From assembly GCA_005019695.1 (NCBI GenBank), contig RXID01014436.1:806001-870000 (forward strand): a stretch of 64,000 nucleotides of DNA. The letters are read 5' to 3'. Positions 12,500 through 26,900 of the stretch are shown one piece after another. The stretch comes from Trichopus zeylanicus subsp. travancoricus. Lineage: Eukaryota > Streptophyta > Magnoliopsida > Dioscoreales > Dioscoreaceae. The position numbers were made by a program, and so were the translations under genes. Numbering within the stretch: the stretch's first letter is position 1; the number at the start of each line of letters is the position of its first letter. Under the pieces are notes generated by a model. The model saw only the letters and a program-made list of their open reading frames with translations. It was not told where the DNA came from and ran no database searches.

Positions 12500-12506
12500 C
12501 TTTATA
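12500..12506 (-). promoter_or_regulatory. TATA box of the ILI-type bHLH gene
   Basis: On the minus strand the sequence reads CCGCTATAAAGTCC, a good TATAAAG box 122-128 bp upstream of the start codon at 12378. A pyrimidine-rich leader lies between them. Position and sequence are seen; use as a promoter is inferred. Confidence 0.6.
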
Positions 12507-12619
12507 GCGGTGGAGTGGGGGTTGGCCTCCGAAAGGCAAGGCCAGCATGAGAAATTATACTCAACAGAAAGCCAGGGTCCTACTTGTTCCCTTGCTTCAA
12601 TTGCGGGCCCTGTTGCGCT

Positions 12620-14017
12620 TGGCCCATGGGCTGCGTCCCTTTGTTTCTTTTCGGGTTTTCAAGCTTGGTGTTTAATCTCACGGATTTGTAGCCTTTTGTC
12701 CTGCTTGTGTCGTGGGACATTGTCTTCTTGTTAGTTCAGCCAGCTTGGGGGAGATTAAGGCTTCTTTATAAGATGATTAGTGTTAGTGATTTGGCCGTAT
12801 TAGGCTTAATGGCGCGAATTACGACGCTCTCGTCCCCTAACCATGACACATGGTGGGTCCGGCTCCGGCGACTCATGGTCCTTGGCTTAATTAGAGAAGA
12901 GCTGAGCTGATCCCCTGATCCAACCACTCTTGATTTGAACTATGTAGCGGTAGTTGAGACAAGTAGGGAAAATAATGCGGTGAAAAATGCCAAAAAAAAA
13001 AGAAAAGAAAAGAAAAACAGGGCAAGAAGTTAAAAAAGGTCATGTGGAGGTGGGGTGGGGACTAACAAGTGAGACTTGCTAGAAGGAGAGAGCCACATGG
13101 GGTTTTGGAAGACCATGCTTGGATGCAAAAGGGAAGGGATCCCAAATGCAGAGGGACAGGCACTTTGGGTGTGGGCATCACTCCCATGTGACAGGGCTCG
13201 CTCTCAATGCTAGTCTCTCTCCCTCCCCACCGTATCCCAGACACCCACATGCCCCTTTACTCCCGTGTTTTCTGAATTGAGACTCGGTGAATAAAGCGCC
13301 TTTTGCTATTCTCACCCTCGGCTTCCTCTCCTTCCTTCCACCTGCTTGTTCAGGATCTCGTTTGTATTGAATACAATTGCCCTACATACAAATAGAATAG
13401 CCCAAACTGATCGGCTTAGAATGTTAAGTTAGGTTACCGCCCATTTCATATCGTCTATATCTGTATCAATGCTTTTGTCCTATCCTGTCAGTTTGTATGC
13501 GGTGAAATGTGGCCAGAGATTGTTCCAAACCCTAAATTGGTAATATGTTTGTTTACTAGTTTAGGTTTACTGCTTTTCACTGTATCACCTTCACCAGAGC
13601 AAATACCGAAAGTGATGCCGGCTTCCCCAACTTTCCTTTAGTTCAGTGACATGCATGTAGGCCATAAATATTTGTAACTAGATTAGGAGAAATGAACATG
13701 TGGATATCAAAGTTTGGTAGTTTGGTAGTTGTTCTGTTATTGAACATGTGGTCTGGAGTTGCTCATAACATGATTCAATGTTTGTAACTAGATTAGGAGG
13801 AAACCAAGATGTTTTGTCCATTTCGACCATTAATTTGGTTTTAGTCAATATGGTGGTCCGGAGGCCGCTCGCAAGAAGCAGGCAGAGAAGAAAACGATTA
13901 GAATTAGAAATATAGACTTTTTGTGTCTAGCATTCACTAAATGTTTCTGATTTTGGCTGAAACTTGATACTAAGCCTAGGACAGTACAAGTATGAGCTTG
14001 ATTAATCTGAGACGGAA
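12620..14017. other. Intergenic sequence, no gene recognised
   Basis: Mixed-composition DNA upstream of the ILI-type gene. A short phrase (GTTTGTAACTAGATTAGGAG) appears near 13674 and again near 13780, a small local direct repeat. No open frame resembles a known protein. Confidence 0.4.
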
Positions 14018-14032
14018 GGGGGGGGGGGGGGG
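14018..14032 (+). repeat. Poly-G tract
   Basis: Fifteen consecutive G, followed by further G-rich sequence up to about 14070. It could form a quadruplex or cause assembly and length errors. Confidence 0.8.
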
Positions 14033-14236
14033 AGGGGCGGGGGTGAGGATATCAAAGAGAGGAAAAAGAGGAAGGTGGGGAAGGACAGGAAACCGGTGGT
14101 CAAGTTGCCAGAAAAGGGCGGCAAATAAAAATGCGGGGTCGCCATCCGACGTGATTGCATGAGCCAGACTATTAGATGCATGGGCTGCCCCCTTTGCATG
14201 CCGCACTCACACGTGCTCTTGTTCTCCCCTCCCTCT

Positions 14237-14273
14237 CTTCCCCTTCCCCTTCCCCTTCCCCTTCCCCTTCCCC
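14237..14273 (+). repeat. Microsatellite (CCCCTT)n
   Basis: About six copies of a CCCCTT hexamer inside a longer pyrimidine-rich stretch (14215-14370). The pyrimidine bias gives long but meaningless open frames there. Confidence 0.85.
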
Positions 14274-14374
14274 AACTTCCAACTCCCTCCGCTCATTTCC
14301 ACTCCTTTTTACTGAGCCACACAGCGTTAGGTCCTCTTCCGCTTCTTGCCCACCACTTCCCCTTAGGGTAAGTT

Positions 14375-17150
14375 AGCCTAGGGCATCGGCATCTCCAAAT
14401 CACAGCCAACCAAGTGTCGTGAAACACGTTAAAATTCTTTCTTCTTTTTCATTTCTCTGTCCCGCGCGACGACATGTACGAGCTCCAAAAAGCTTCGTGC
14501 TAGTTTCAGTTATGTCTCCCATGGGCCCAAACTGAGACTCGGGTCAGCTCCGAGCTTAGCTTTGAATAAATGTTTTGGCTTGTGGTCGAACTTTGCTAGC
14601 CTGGAGCTTGGACATGGATTTAGGGCATGTCCCATCTAGGTCGTATTCCATTAGTATAGGCCCCAAGCATTGTACGAGACAGTTTGTACTAAAACCGACC
14701 TCGTTTCGGAGGAGAAAGGCTTAATTGTCTTGTTTCAGACAATGATTCAGCATCGCGACCCGTAAGGCCAGGAACCTTATGGGCCAGGGTTAGTTAAGCC
14801 GTCCTTTGATCAACGGTTCTTCCTTTCGATATGATACAACAATGTCCGTATCTAGACCATTTAGCTAAGAACTGGTCTTGTTAATGCAAAATAAATACAA
14901 TGAACACGAGTTACCCAAAGTGAAGATCAAAAATATCTACCAGGGACTTGTGTGGTATCCACGAACAACAGGATGAAAACAAGTAAGAAGGACATCGGTA
15001 GTTGAGCTTGGCTATTCCAATCCCTAAGCTTATGTATATTTTTAGTTTCCTACTTTCTTTTCACATTCCTAGGGTTGGCAACAAGTCTTTCTTTCGTCAT
15101 GCTTGCTGATAATGACCTGTAACTGCATGTAAGAAGACGGTTATAGCAGTTGGCATCATATAGATTCTCTGATAAAGCATTGTTTCCATATTTCCATCAA
15201 TGTGCTATACGCAAAGTCTTTTTTTGTGATATTGATTGATTTTCATCGTTACCATTATCGTCGCATGCACTGTGTTCGTCCACTGGCTGTAAACATCACG
15301 AGGAATGTGATGTTGTGAAGAGAGTGGTTTATCTACTCTTCATTGAGAATCATCACATGCTCTCTTTCTTGCTTCTTTTCATCCAACGAATATCTATATC
15401 CATGATCTCGTTCCAATCCGTTATACGAGGATTTGCTTCCTGTTAATGGCGAGTGGAGGGAGCCAAGATCTTGACATACGCCTACACAAGGCCGACTCGG
15501 ATTCATTTTAGCATAGATATGAGTTAGAAGCCCAATAGCCAGTCCTTTCCATGCAAAGTCTTCCGAATTTGGTCCAACCTACTTGTCCTACAGTTTGGTA
15601 ATCTAGGATTCAGTTCTGGAAATGATAACATTATTGTTGCACTTAGCTAGAATAGATCTCAAATAGTGGTCCGTTGCTAGTTGCTACCACTTGTAGCTGA
15701 TTAACCACCTTACATGAAACCTAGATGCAGTTGGAACCGAACACTGCAATAAAGCTGCTCCAAATAGGTCCATACCAAGTTGCAAACAGGTCCAATAGCG
15801 ACTAGGATGAGGGGGGTGAGACCACTTGTAAATCTCTTTATAAAGCAAATCTTTGTTCTGGACCACCCTTTGGATCCTGTGGTCCTCTTCCCGCTAAGAT
15901 ATTGGAATGATTTGGACATGACTGTTGCATGAGAAATCTTAGCCATTTGCATAAATACCTCTAGGGCTCGAGTCCAGCCTGGATTGGTTTTGAACCAGGA
16001 ATTTGAATCCAGACCTCGTTTTCTGATCGAAATCTCGGTCTGCAGGACATGGACATTGTCGCGAGCTGTCTGGTTCACATGATCAAGTGCCGATAACGGG
16101 GAAATTTCAGGCAGCAGGACCACCAACTGCAGGGGCTGATGTGACGGCCGACCTTCTATGGTGGTCTAGGGTTTTGTTTGAGCTTCATTGCGGTTAGTAT
16201 GCTGCTAGATTGTTAGTAATGTCATTAGTAGGGGATGCAATGTGTGCTGGTGTTCCTGGAAATAGAACGACAACCTCGAATGTTGTGGTTGCTGTTGTTG
16301 TTGTTGTTGTTGTTGTTCCTAGATGGCTTAGCTTACTACGTGACATGAGCGAGATAGGCTGCACCGACGGGGAGATTGGGCATACAAATTTGCGTTTGGG
16401 CCAAGTTAGGGTTTAGCGCAGTTGTCTCCGTGGGAGCCAAACATACCTTCGTGAATGTAGTATTGGTTTGTTGTTGCGCGAACAGCATCCCAAGATGCTT
16501 GTTGTTTTTATTTGCTGTAGATTGTGAAGAGTCTTTCTCGTACGACTGGGCCCAATGCTCATGCCGGCCCAATTCGGCACCGGGATCTATGGGATGGGCG
16601 CGAGAGTCTGTGAGGCCTGCAAGACGAGGCCCATTTCAGCGTGGGCATCTTTTGGGAATTTGAATTGCTGGGCTTGTTTTGGGCCATGGGCTTGGGGCTT
16701 ATGTGGGCTGGCATACTTTTTTGTTTTAAATAAAGGGAAGAAAGGGACAATGGTGAAGGGTGGAATATTGAAGTGAATTCAATGAAATAAGGTGATGGGC
16801 AATGCGATGAAACAGACGACAAAAGTGGGATTGCACCAGGCAAAATTTGGAGTTTAGCCTCAGTTTTCGGTGCGACGAGACATCGGACGTGCCGCAAAAG
16901 CCACGCATGCTACACCGCATGTGCCTCCTCTCAGACTCAAAACATGGTCTACTGGTCTTATCTCACCACCCCCCATCAAATCACCTGCACCTCCTTCCAT
17001 TCTATTTCTATTTTCCCTTTTTTTTCTTACCGAATTAATTTTATTATTATTTTTTTATAATAGAATGGGATGGGATGTCGCAGAATGCATTACAAAATTT
17101 CGAGTTTTAGAGGTTTTTCTAGTAAAAAAAATTTTGTTTTAAAGCAAATT
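14375..17150. other. Intergenic sequence, no gene recognised
   Basis: Includes a 138-codon minus-strand open frame at 15710-16126 with no recognisable domain and uneven composition, which I do not call a gene. 16540-16760 is GC-richer with repeated GGGCC-containing phrases. 16970-17050 is strongly pyrimidine-rich. Nothing else stands out. Confidence 0.35.
16289..16317 (+). repeat. Microsatellite (GTT)n
   Basis: About nine or ten GTT trinucleotides in a row, seen directly. Confidence 0.85.
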
Positions 17151-18015
17151 TACAAAAAATACCTGTTTTATGGTTATTAACAGAAAATCACTTTATCACG
17201 TTTACATAGAGTAATTTGATCTTTTTCTTTGAAATTAATCCTAGGACGCGAAATATTTATTGGATATTTTATCATTGTTTAGCACATAAAAAACTTTCTA
17301 CAATGGTGTATATGCAAGGAATACAGGTGAATATAGAAGAAGGCAAAAAAATGTCCATAAAAAAGAATGAAAAATAAAGAAAATCTATCTAATTTTCTCA
17401 TTATTTCCATAATTGTGTATAATTTCTTGCTTCATTATGTACCATTTTTCCCCTTGATCTAGTCATACCAGCCATGCTCTTCATGCAACTATAATTTTCC
17501 AAGCTTTCATAAAATGCTTATATAATTACTTTTTATATTGAAATAAAATAAAGTACAACTGTACAAAGAAAGGCGCAGCACTTGAGATCTAGGAACAACT
17601 GGTCTTAATTGGAAAGCTTCTTCTCATGGTATGAGACCAAAGATTGCTTTTCATGGAGAGAGTGGTTACTTAGCAAGAAGATTTGCAGTTAATCCAAGAA
17701 GGAAGCCAAATGTACTTGGTTGTCTTGGCCCATCTGTTTGTTAAGAACGGTTAGGGCCCACAAGAACCCTAATTTTATTTGGTGGGTAATTAAGAAACCC
17801 TAATCGCTTGATTAGGAGGGGTCCTGAGCTTGAAGGGAGGATGGGGCTGGGGTGTGTGCGCCTTCGGGGACACCCCATATTCCCATGGATGGAGGCTTGT
17901 TTTTAAGGTTTGTATATAATTTGATTCTGGCGCCGCACCCACAGACATGGCGCCCTTAAAATAGGCTTTAATAATTTTGATTTGTGATTCTTAGTTTGCC
18001 TCGACAAAGTATGAG
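17151..18015. other. AT-rich intergenic sequence
   Basis: AT-rich DNA with a GC-richer island at 17740-17950 holding short inverted phrases. No coding potential or recognised repeat. Confidence 0.35.
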
Positions 18016-18251
18016 ATATCATTTGATTTAGAATTAGAATAAACATTAGTTCGTTTTGAATTTTTTATTTATAAAATTAATATTACTTATTTTATACCGT
18101 TATTAAATTAAATTATTATAAAAAAATAAAATAAATTTTCGAATTTTAAATTATTATATAGTTAATTTTAATAAAAAAAATATTATTTTATAAAAATAGT
18201 TTATTAATATTGATTTTAATCTTAATTTTAATTCCGAACCAAACGATATAT
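18016..18251 (-). mobile_element. Short AT-rich MITE, copy 1 (same family as 34957-35184)
   Basis: The left end reads TATCATTTGATTTAGAATTA and the reverse complement of the right end reads TATCGTTTGGTTCGGAATTA, an imperfect terminal inverted repeat. The whole reverse complement aligns with the element at 34957-35184. Both share CGTTT(G/A)GTTCG, then AATAATTTAAAATT, then TTTATAATAATTTAATTTAA, then ATAATATTAATTTT, in the same order and spacing. It is about 236 bp and non-coding. Target duplication was not resolved, so the superfamily is open. Confidence 0.65.
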
Positions 18252-20836
18252 CGGAAAATATAGTTTAATCTAAGAACTCCATCAATTTCGATTGTAATTT
18301 ATGACACATTATCATTTTTTTTTCGATCAATTTAATTAATGATTGAGATTTACTGAAGTCTATCAATTTAGACTAAATGGGATTATACGTAATCATTATT
18401 ATTATTGAAAGAGTTCGAAGTAGGACCCTAGCCCTAGAGTTTCCTTTTTCTCTCATATGAACTGGGGTTGAGCTTTTTTTTTGCTTTTTTTGACATGGTT
18501 AATGTAACCTAAGGCTCCACAACTATGGCTCAAATTATGTCCAATTTATTTGCCAACAATGTGTGACCAAGCGCAGTCCATGATTTTATAGGTCAAGCGA
18601 TCAAATGTTTGGCCTAAGTTTGTGTCGTGTCAAGACGTGGCTTGATCAAATCAGATGAAGGGCTTGGTGGAGGAATCCGTCGTGATCAATTCGGGACTGT
18701 TGATTTTATTTTTACTTAAATTAATTAGTTTTAATTTGAATTAAAATTCTTTGTGTAACCAAACATATGAGATATTATTTTAGTTTGATCGAATGTGTTC
18801 GTTGTGGTACCTGAGAATCATTACGATCTTAATTAATGATTTATTAAAGAAATCTACGCATAGGCTGGGCTCGATTTCATCCCAATGCACATGGATTAAG
18901 GGTCTGTCATCGATGACCTCTTGACCCTAATGTGAAGTGGTTAGGGTTTAGGGTTAATTAATTAAACTCCTTTGAAGGCATGAATAAACTTCGCCAGCCT
19001 TGCAAAAGCCTTTCTTCTACTTAATTTATTCCCGCGGGCTTGCTCCCTCCACCACGGCTAATCATGCTCTTAATCACTTTTTAATTAGGCCATTTAGCTT
19101 AAGCGCTCACTCCAAATCATTCCCTTGTAGGATTTCAGAAGATTAAACTAATCGGTGTCAAGTTTTCCAATTCTTCATTGAAAAATTACTCGGCCTTTTA
19201 TGTCAATCTTTTGTCAAATCATACGTTTACTGTTAATGGGCCGAGTTTGAGATAAGATCGACTCAGTCGGTTTTAACTCCACAATTCAACATAAATTTTG
19301 TATTAGTTTTATTTATATAAATTAATATAATATATACTAATATATCATATGTAATATATATATATATATTTAAAATTTAATCGAGCTGAATTTCAGTTTG
19401 AGGCGAGGTCGCTCAAGCTCTCGGTTGGTTTGCAATTGTAATTACAAATAAAGTTTTAAGTTTTGATTTCGGTATTGATTTCGGTACTTACCCAAATAGA
19501 TTCATTTTGATTATTTTGATTCGGTTTGGGTTTTGGTTAAATTATTTTTAAAATTTTTTTAATTAAATTTTAACTTTCAATTTTAAAATATTTTAAAAAA
19601 ATTTTAAAAAAATTTAGATATATTAAAAGTATTAATTAAAATTTTTTTGATAAAAAAATAAAAAATATGTGGGAATCCAAAAATTATAATTCTTTGAATT
19701 CGAATTCGTGAGACTAGATTAAAAATTTTATCACTATACTAATAATAAAGTATAATATAATTATAATATATAAATATAAATAAATATATTTTTAAAATTC
19801 GAAATAGAAATTTATAACAAAATATTTTATTCACGGTCGAAATCGAAAGTTTCCATGAGAAATTTTAAACCTTGGTTGCGAGTGATTCATGTGAAACCTT
19901 TCCAAGGAAATGTGGTGCTCCTCCAAAATTAGCAGTCACATGAGGCCTATCTATAAAAGTCCTGCCAGGTGGCACTATCATCAGCCATCATTATTTAATT
20001 TCTAATTCTCATTTGTAGTTACAAGTAAAAAGACACCCGTGTGGGGCCCATCCTCTTAATCACCTCCTGCTAGTAAATGCACAAAATCCAACAGAAAAAA
20101 TACTCCCAAAAGCCCACTCACATGCTGCAACATGAAATCTCATTAGCCGACGTTAACTTAAATTAGAATATGAACACTTATTAATGAAACTTTAAATCAC
20201 TTAATCAACCCAGATCTTGCTTCTATTGATTTTGTTAAGAGATTTATGATCGTTGTCAGTAATTTTAATTCGATTAAGAGCTGAGATTTATTAAAATTCA
20301 GTAGGAAAAGGATTGCAATAGTGTTTAACCCACTATATAATCTAGATTTGGACTCTAGATTTTAATCTTTTAACCAAAAAAAAAATTTTTTTCTTGTCAA
20401 AAACAGAATAATTTATCCAGATTATCCAACTCGCGCGTTTCCCATTCAAGATGATCGCGTTCCTTCCGTCGTTCTGCCCATTTATTACAACGATTTAAGT
20501 TTCGCCATCAATCTGGTCAAACAAATTACACGTTTCCCAAGTTCACCGGCATCTCGAGGTCCGTTTCCCAATTCCCAATTCCGGCATCAACGCCTAACCT
20601 TTTATCGTTTCCCACTCTGGTCCCCTGCCAAGTACAACTCACGCTCCGCCACGTTTCCATCGTGAACTCCTTCAACCTAAACGTACAAAACTATCCCCAC
20701 CCTTCCGCCAATAGAATGACGCCACGTACCAAGATGTCTTTTGCCTTATTCTCTCCTGAAGACCAACTTAAAACCAAACGCAGGCGGTAACCCAACTTAA
20801 TCTCACCACTCAGTGACCACACACGCTGTGCTGCTC
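18252..20836. other. AT-rich intergenic sequence upstream of the ABCB19-like gene
   Basis: Mostly AT-rich. 19300-19380 contains an (AT)n run. 19430-19860 has TTTGGTTT/TTCGGTTT phrases and long A/T homopolymers, probably an old transposon remnant. From about 20400 composition rises and the proximal promoter of the ABCB19-like gene begins. No genes recognised. Confidence 0.35.
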
Positions 20837-20975
20837 TTATATCACACTCTCTCTCCTTGTGCTCTTCTCTTTCAAATCGAAGACCGGCTCCTCCGGCGAC
20901 CGGAAAAGGTTGACCCGAATCGGACGCGTCCAATGCAGGATATCTGAGCTCCTCCGGTACAGTGTCTTCTCGGCG
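20837..20975 (+). promoter_or_regulatory. Core promoter and leader of the ABCB19-like gene
   Basis: A TATA-like TTATATCA at about 20838 is followed by a CT-rich initiator-like stretch (CACTCTCTCTCC). About 115 bp of leader then runs to the start codon at 20976. The leader is open in the same frame from 20859, so an N-terminally extended reading is possible. The family starts at the later ATG. Confidence 0.35.
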
Positions 20976-23900
20976 ATGGCGGAAATGGGCGACGGCAAAG
21001 CGGCGTCGATGGCCGGGGAGGCGGAGAAGAAGGGCAAAGAGCAGACCGTGGCCTTCTACGAGCTGTTCTCCTTCGCGGACCGCGTCGATCTGGCGCTCAT
21101 GGCGGCGGGGACCCTCGGCGCCGTCCTACATGGCTCCGCCATGCCCGTCTTCTTCCTCTTCCTCGGCGATCTCTTCAATGGGTTCGGTAAGAACCAGCAC
21201 AACCTCCACACCATGACCGATGAGGTCTCCAAGGTAAACCAAATCTCCATCACTGCCTCTTTGATCTCCATTTTCTTTTTTTTTTTTTACTGATTTTCTG
21301 CGTTTTTTATGGATCCAAGTACGCGCTCTACTTCGTGTACCTCGGTCTCGTGGTCTGCTTGTCGTCGTACGCAGGTAAACGATTTTTTACCGAGTTTTTT
21401 TCCCCATTTTTTCTGGTTTGTTGGCGGATTACCGTCGGTGAATGTACGATTCCTTGCTCCGCTTCATCGTCTTCTTCTTCTCGTTAATGCCCGGTGGCGC
21501 TGGATCCGGCCTCCGCCTCATCTACGTTAATGCCCGATCCGTTCCTTTTCGTCTCTTTCCTGTTCTCGCGTCGCTGTCACGATACCTCGTGGGCCGTGTC
21601 CCGTTCCTCGAAACATCGCTTTTTTTCACTTGGTCCGCTCACCTTCGGTGAACCTTACTGTACTGTCTTCTGCCTTCTATTTCGGATCTTGTCTTCCTCT
21701 CCGCCGCTCCGGTGGCGGCGACGGCCGCTTGTTTCCGGTGTCGGATCTGGTCACTTGCGGTGAGCATAAGCTCGTCTTGGCTTTTTGCAGAGATCGCGTG
21801 TTGGATGTACACCGGAGAAAGACAAGTAGGAACGCTGCGGAAGCGGTACTTGGAGGCGGTGCTGAAGCAGGACGTCGGGTTCTTCGACACCGACGCGCGC
21901 ACTGGCGATATCGTCTTCAGCGTCTCCACCGACACGCTCCTTGTCCAGGACGCCATTAGCGAGAAGGTGAACTTTTTGGCTTCTTTCTTCGTTTTCAACT
22001 CATGAGATTCTGAAGCTGCTGCGATTTTTTCTGTTTCTAGGTCGGCAATTTTATACACTACTTGTCGACGTTTCTGGCGGGCCTCGTGGTGGGGTTTGTC
22101 TCCGCGTGGAGGCTTGCGCTGCTCAGCGTCGCCGTCATCCCCGGGATCGCGTTCGCCGGTGGTCTGTATGCCTATACCATCACCGGCCTGACTTCCAAGA
22201 GCCGCGAATCCTACGCCAATGCTGGCATTGTTGCCGAACAGGTATTTTTTTTTCTTTTCATATCCTATGTGAATAAGTGGAAAAACTTATTGCCGCGGTT
22301 GCTACGAGGACGAGTTCCGTTGCCCATTTTGGATTTGGGATTCTGATTCGTCACGCAGTCGATTGGGTGGTGGACTTGATGCTGATTTATCGTTTTTTTT
22401 TTTGAATTGAAAATTGGCATTGTTTATCTATTTTTTTTTAGTTTGGGATGGATTTGAAGTTATTATGGACTGGAGGAGGGAAAGCAGAGAGCGTTGTCGT
22501 GGTCCCGGAGATGTACTGGACTATTTGGTGGCATTTGGATTGAATGGTGAACCTTTGTCTTTTTGCGTTTTCCAGAGGCGATGAAGTTGGATTCTGTGTT
22601 GTATTTTATGTGATGTGGACCATGCTTATCTAAGTGATCTTAGATTTCCACTGCTTCCCTCCTTAATCTTTGTTTGAACTCTATTAATTAGGGTTATGTT
22701 CACAAGACCTGATAAGATGGGGATAGGGATTTCTGATGTGACCCAAGCTTAGATATGACTAATCAATCGTCGAGTCCTGTAACACAGTTGCTGAACAAAA
22801 CAATTGAACCATTTTGCTGACTGATGCATGCTATAGTTCTTTTTACGCTCTGACAACCTACCATGGAGAAACAGTGTGCACTTATTGGCAGCATGGTATC
22901 ATAGGTCGCCCGTCCCTTAAAGGAAACGGAATCAATGAACTCTTGTGTTTTCTCTACTTGTTGCAGACAGCAGCCCAAAAGAAACTGTTTACTATGAATG
23001 GCGTTGGTGAGACAGTGAGATGAAAAGTGAAATTTGTTGCTAAGCTACATTTGTAATTTTGTTTGGTTCTGTTCACCTTGCAGATTCCTTATTTAACTAT
23101 GGTCAGTTACTTTGTATTCGCGGCCTAGTTATGCTTGAGATTCCTATAAAATCATTCTGGGTTTGTTTGACTTGGAAAATATAGGAGCTTCTGTAATGAT
23201 AAATATCAATGAATTCTCAACAAGCCTAGGGACATTGTTCATTTTTATTGATACTGTAGTTGCCAGAAAACATGCATGAAGCTCAATTTTTATTGCGGTA
23301 GACTTTACTCTGTTTGTTGATACTGTCTTAATTTGCTTTTTAATCCATTTTAAATTGATAATTTCTTGGATTTTCTTTTTTAGGCAATTAACCAAGTTAG
23401 AACTGTATACTCATTTGTTGGAGAGAGCAAAGCACTCAATTCCTACTCTGAAGCCATTCAGAACACATTGAAGCTGGGATACAAGGCAGGAATGGCAAAA
23501 GGTCTGGGGATTGGATGCACATATGGAATTGCCTGCATGTCATGGGCATTGGTTTTCTGGTATGCTGGTGTTTTCATAAGGAACGGTCAGACAGATGGTG
23601 GAAAAGCCTTCACAGCCATTTTCTCAGCCATTGTTGGTGGCTTGTAAGCTGCTGAACTTAACTGTTGCTCCATTTCTGAGTATAACTGCTTGACTTAAAT
23701 CAAATTGTTGGCCATTTGTATTTTCTTACTGTTTGTGTGCTTATGCAGGAGTCTGGGCCAATCATTCTCCAATCTTGGAGCATTTAGCAAAGGGAAAGCT
23801 GCTGGATACAAGCTGTTGGAGATAATTAGACAGAAGCCCTCTATAATTCAGGATCCTTCAGATGGGAAATTTTTAGATGAGGTCCACGGAAACATAGAGC

Positions 23901-26900
23901 TAAAAGAAGTTACTTTCAGCTATCCTTCGCGGCCTGATGTCATCATCTTCCGAGATTTTTCCCTCTTCTTTCCTGCTGGGAAGACAGTGGCTGTTGTTGG
24001 AGGTAGTGGGTCCGGAAAGAGTACTGTGGTGGCACTAATTGAAAGATTCTATGACCCTAATCAGGGTAACTTCAAAAACTGCACAGTAGTGTTAATCCTT
24101 TAATTTTTTATGTTGGACTCCTAATTTTCTTTTTTTTTTTTGCTTGTAATTGCTGCTGCAGGGCAGGTTCTGCTGGATAATGTGGATATAAGAACTCTGC
24201 AATTAAGGTGGCTGAGAGATCAAATTGGATTGGTGAATCAAGAGCCAGCACTCTTTGCAACCACTATCCTTGAAAATATACTCTATGGAAAGCCTGATGC
24301 CACAATTGTTGAAGTCGAAGCTGCTGCATCTGCTGCAAATGCTCATAGCTTCATAGCTCTCCTTCCCAATGGCTATAACACTCAGGTGAGATGATATTAT
24401 CCATCAGAATTTGCTCGTATTTTTTTGTGTAGATAAAGTGAAGCATACTTGCTGCAGCTTAAGGATAATCCCAATTTCAGATCCATGGGCATCACATGAC
24501 TCTTCATTGGATGCCTCTCATTTTTTTATTCATAAGAAGGAAAGAAAAGTGTGATTTTTCCCTCACAGGAGAATCTCATGGTCATTTTCAGGTTGGCGAA
24601 AGGGGAGTTCAGTTATCTGGTGGCCAGAAACAACGTATTGCCATTGCTAGAGCCATGCTAAAGAATCCTAAGATCCTCCTCCTTGATGAAGCTACCAGTG
24701 CCTTGGATGCAGGTTCGGAGAGCATTGTTCAAGAGGCCTTAGACCGGCTCATGGTTGGCAGAACAACCGTAGTGGTTGCACACCGGCTCTCAACCATAAG
24801 AAATGTGGATACAATTGCTGTAATCCAGCAAGGACAGGTTGTTGAGACTGGAACCCATGATGAACTGCTTGCGAGGGGAAGCACCGGAGCATATGCCTCT
24901 CTAATCCGGTTCCAAGAGATGGCAAGAAACCGAGACTTTGGAGGACTGTCTACTCGCAGATCCAGATCTTCTCGTCTTAGCCATTCCCTGTCTACGAAGT
25001 CTTTGAGCCTGAGGTCTGGAAGTTTGAGGAACTTGAGCTACCAGTACAGCACTGGGGCAGATGGTCGTATAGAGATGGTCTCCAATGCTGACAATGATCG
25101 GAAGTATCCAGCTCCTGATGGTTACTTCTGCAGGCTCCTGAAGTTAAATGCACCAGAGTGGCCTTATGCTATACTGGGTGCCGTTGGATCTGTTCTCTCA
25201 GGTTTCATAGGCCCAACCTTTGCTATAGTAATGAGCAATATGATTGAGGTGTTCTACTATAGGGATGTGAATTTGATGGAGAGCAAAATCAAGGAATTTG
25301 TGTTCATATACATTGGGGCAGGTCTCTATGCCGTTGTAGCTTATCTCGTGCAGCATTACTTCTTCAGCATCATGGGCGAGAACCTCACCACCAGGGTGCG
25401 AAGGATGATGCTTGCTGGTTAGTGAATGTTTTCCTTTTTACTTAGATTCTTTCAAATGCGTCCATAAACAGAATACCTGAAAGTTTTTTGTGGTTTATGC
25501 AGCAATTCTAAAAAATGAAGTTGGCTGGTTTGATGAAGAGGAAAACAATTCAAGCCTTGTGGCTGCGCGTTTGGCTACAGATGCAGCGGATGTTAAGTCT
25601 GCCATCGCTGAGAGGATTTCTGTCATACTGCAGAACATGACGTCCCTTCTCACATCCTTTGTCGTTGGTTTCATTGTGGAATGGCGGGTTTCTCTCCTCA
25701 TTCTCGGCACCTTCCCTCTCCTTGTGCTGGCCAACTTTGCCCAGGTAATTTGTTGTTTGCTGTGTTTCTTGCTTAATTAAAATGCGAAGTCACGGTTATA
25801 AGATCTTGAAACCAATTTGAAAACAAATTCCTACTTATTTCCATCTCAAGAATCTAATATACTTAGTACTCTGTAAAAGACAAATTAGGGTTTCTAGGAA
25901 AAGAATCAAGCACGCTGTCGTGGGACCTATATACTGAACCACAATAGTGCTCTCCACGTGCTCCTGGCAAGTCACTATTAGAACATTTATTATAAAAACT
26001 TCTGCTAAGGTGCTGTTGTCCTTGGATGTGTACCCATAAACAATAGAACACAGATGATAGTATCATATAATACAAACAGCAAAGGCATGGGAAGGTCCCC
26101 AGCATTTACTTGCTTGTAGCATCTATATGTGTGTGTGTGTGTGTCTGGAGGTTCTGTGTGCTGCTACTGTGCCTCTCCAGTTAATTGGTTGCCAGCCCAC
26201 AATGCCTGACGCCTGCCATCTTTTGATTATTTTGTCCATGCCTGGTAAAAGGTGAAAAAAAGTGTTTGGTATGGGCTTTGCTGCATTGCCTTGAAAAAGT
26301 TGGCTAGCTCTGACGTTCTTTTCCCAACTGCCACCAAAAAACACATGCAGAGCCCAGGTGAGATTCTTTCCCTCGTGATGTCCCTGGGCTGCACTTTTTT
26401 TAATTAGGTTATCTCCGTTTTTTTTGTTTGGTCGATTTCCTTCCGTCCCTTGGTAGTAACAAAATCTTGGTTCGGGAACACTTTTAGATGCAGTTTTCTT
26501 GTTTTCTTTCTATCTTGTCCAGATGTGCTGGTTTTTTTTTTTTTAACTTGACTGGTTTTTAAGTTTAAAAACGGCTAGAATTTTGATTAATGAGTACTAC
26601 AGTTGCTACCTTGAATCTTTGTAGAAAGATGTGATTGACAATTCAAGCACTCTAAATTTACAATTTAAAACTTTGTTCATGGAATTACCAATGTCTTATG
26701 ATGGCAATTCAACTGAACATTTGCATTGATGCTCATTCAATATTGTTATGATAGATACAGGAAGAATTTCTTTCTGGCTCTGAACTAAATCGTAACTGTT
26801 GAATTGCTTCATATTAGATTGTTGACCATTTCTCTCTTGAATGGTTGCAGCAACTCTCTCTGAAAGGATTTTCTGGGGACACAGCAAAGGCCCATGCTAA

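Noticed and set aside
15710..16126. 138-codon open frame on the minus strand
   Set aside because: No recognisable domain, no splice or promoter context, and composition like surrounding intergenic DNA.
20859..20975. N-terminal extension of the ABCB19-like protein
   Set aside because: It is in frame, but the family starts at the later ATG and the extension has leader-like sequence.
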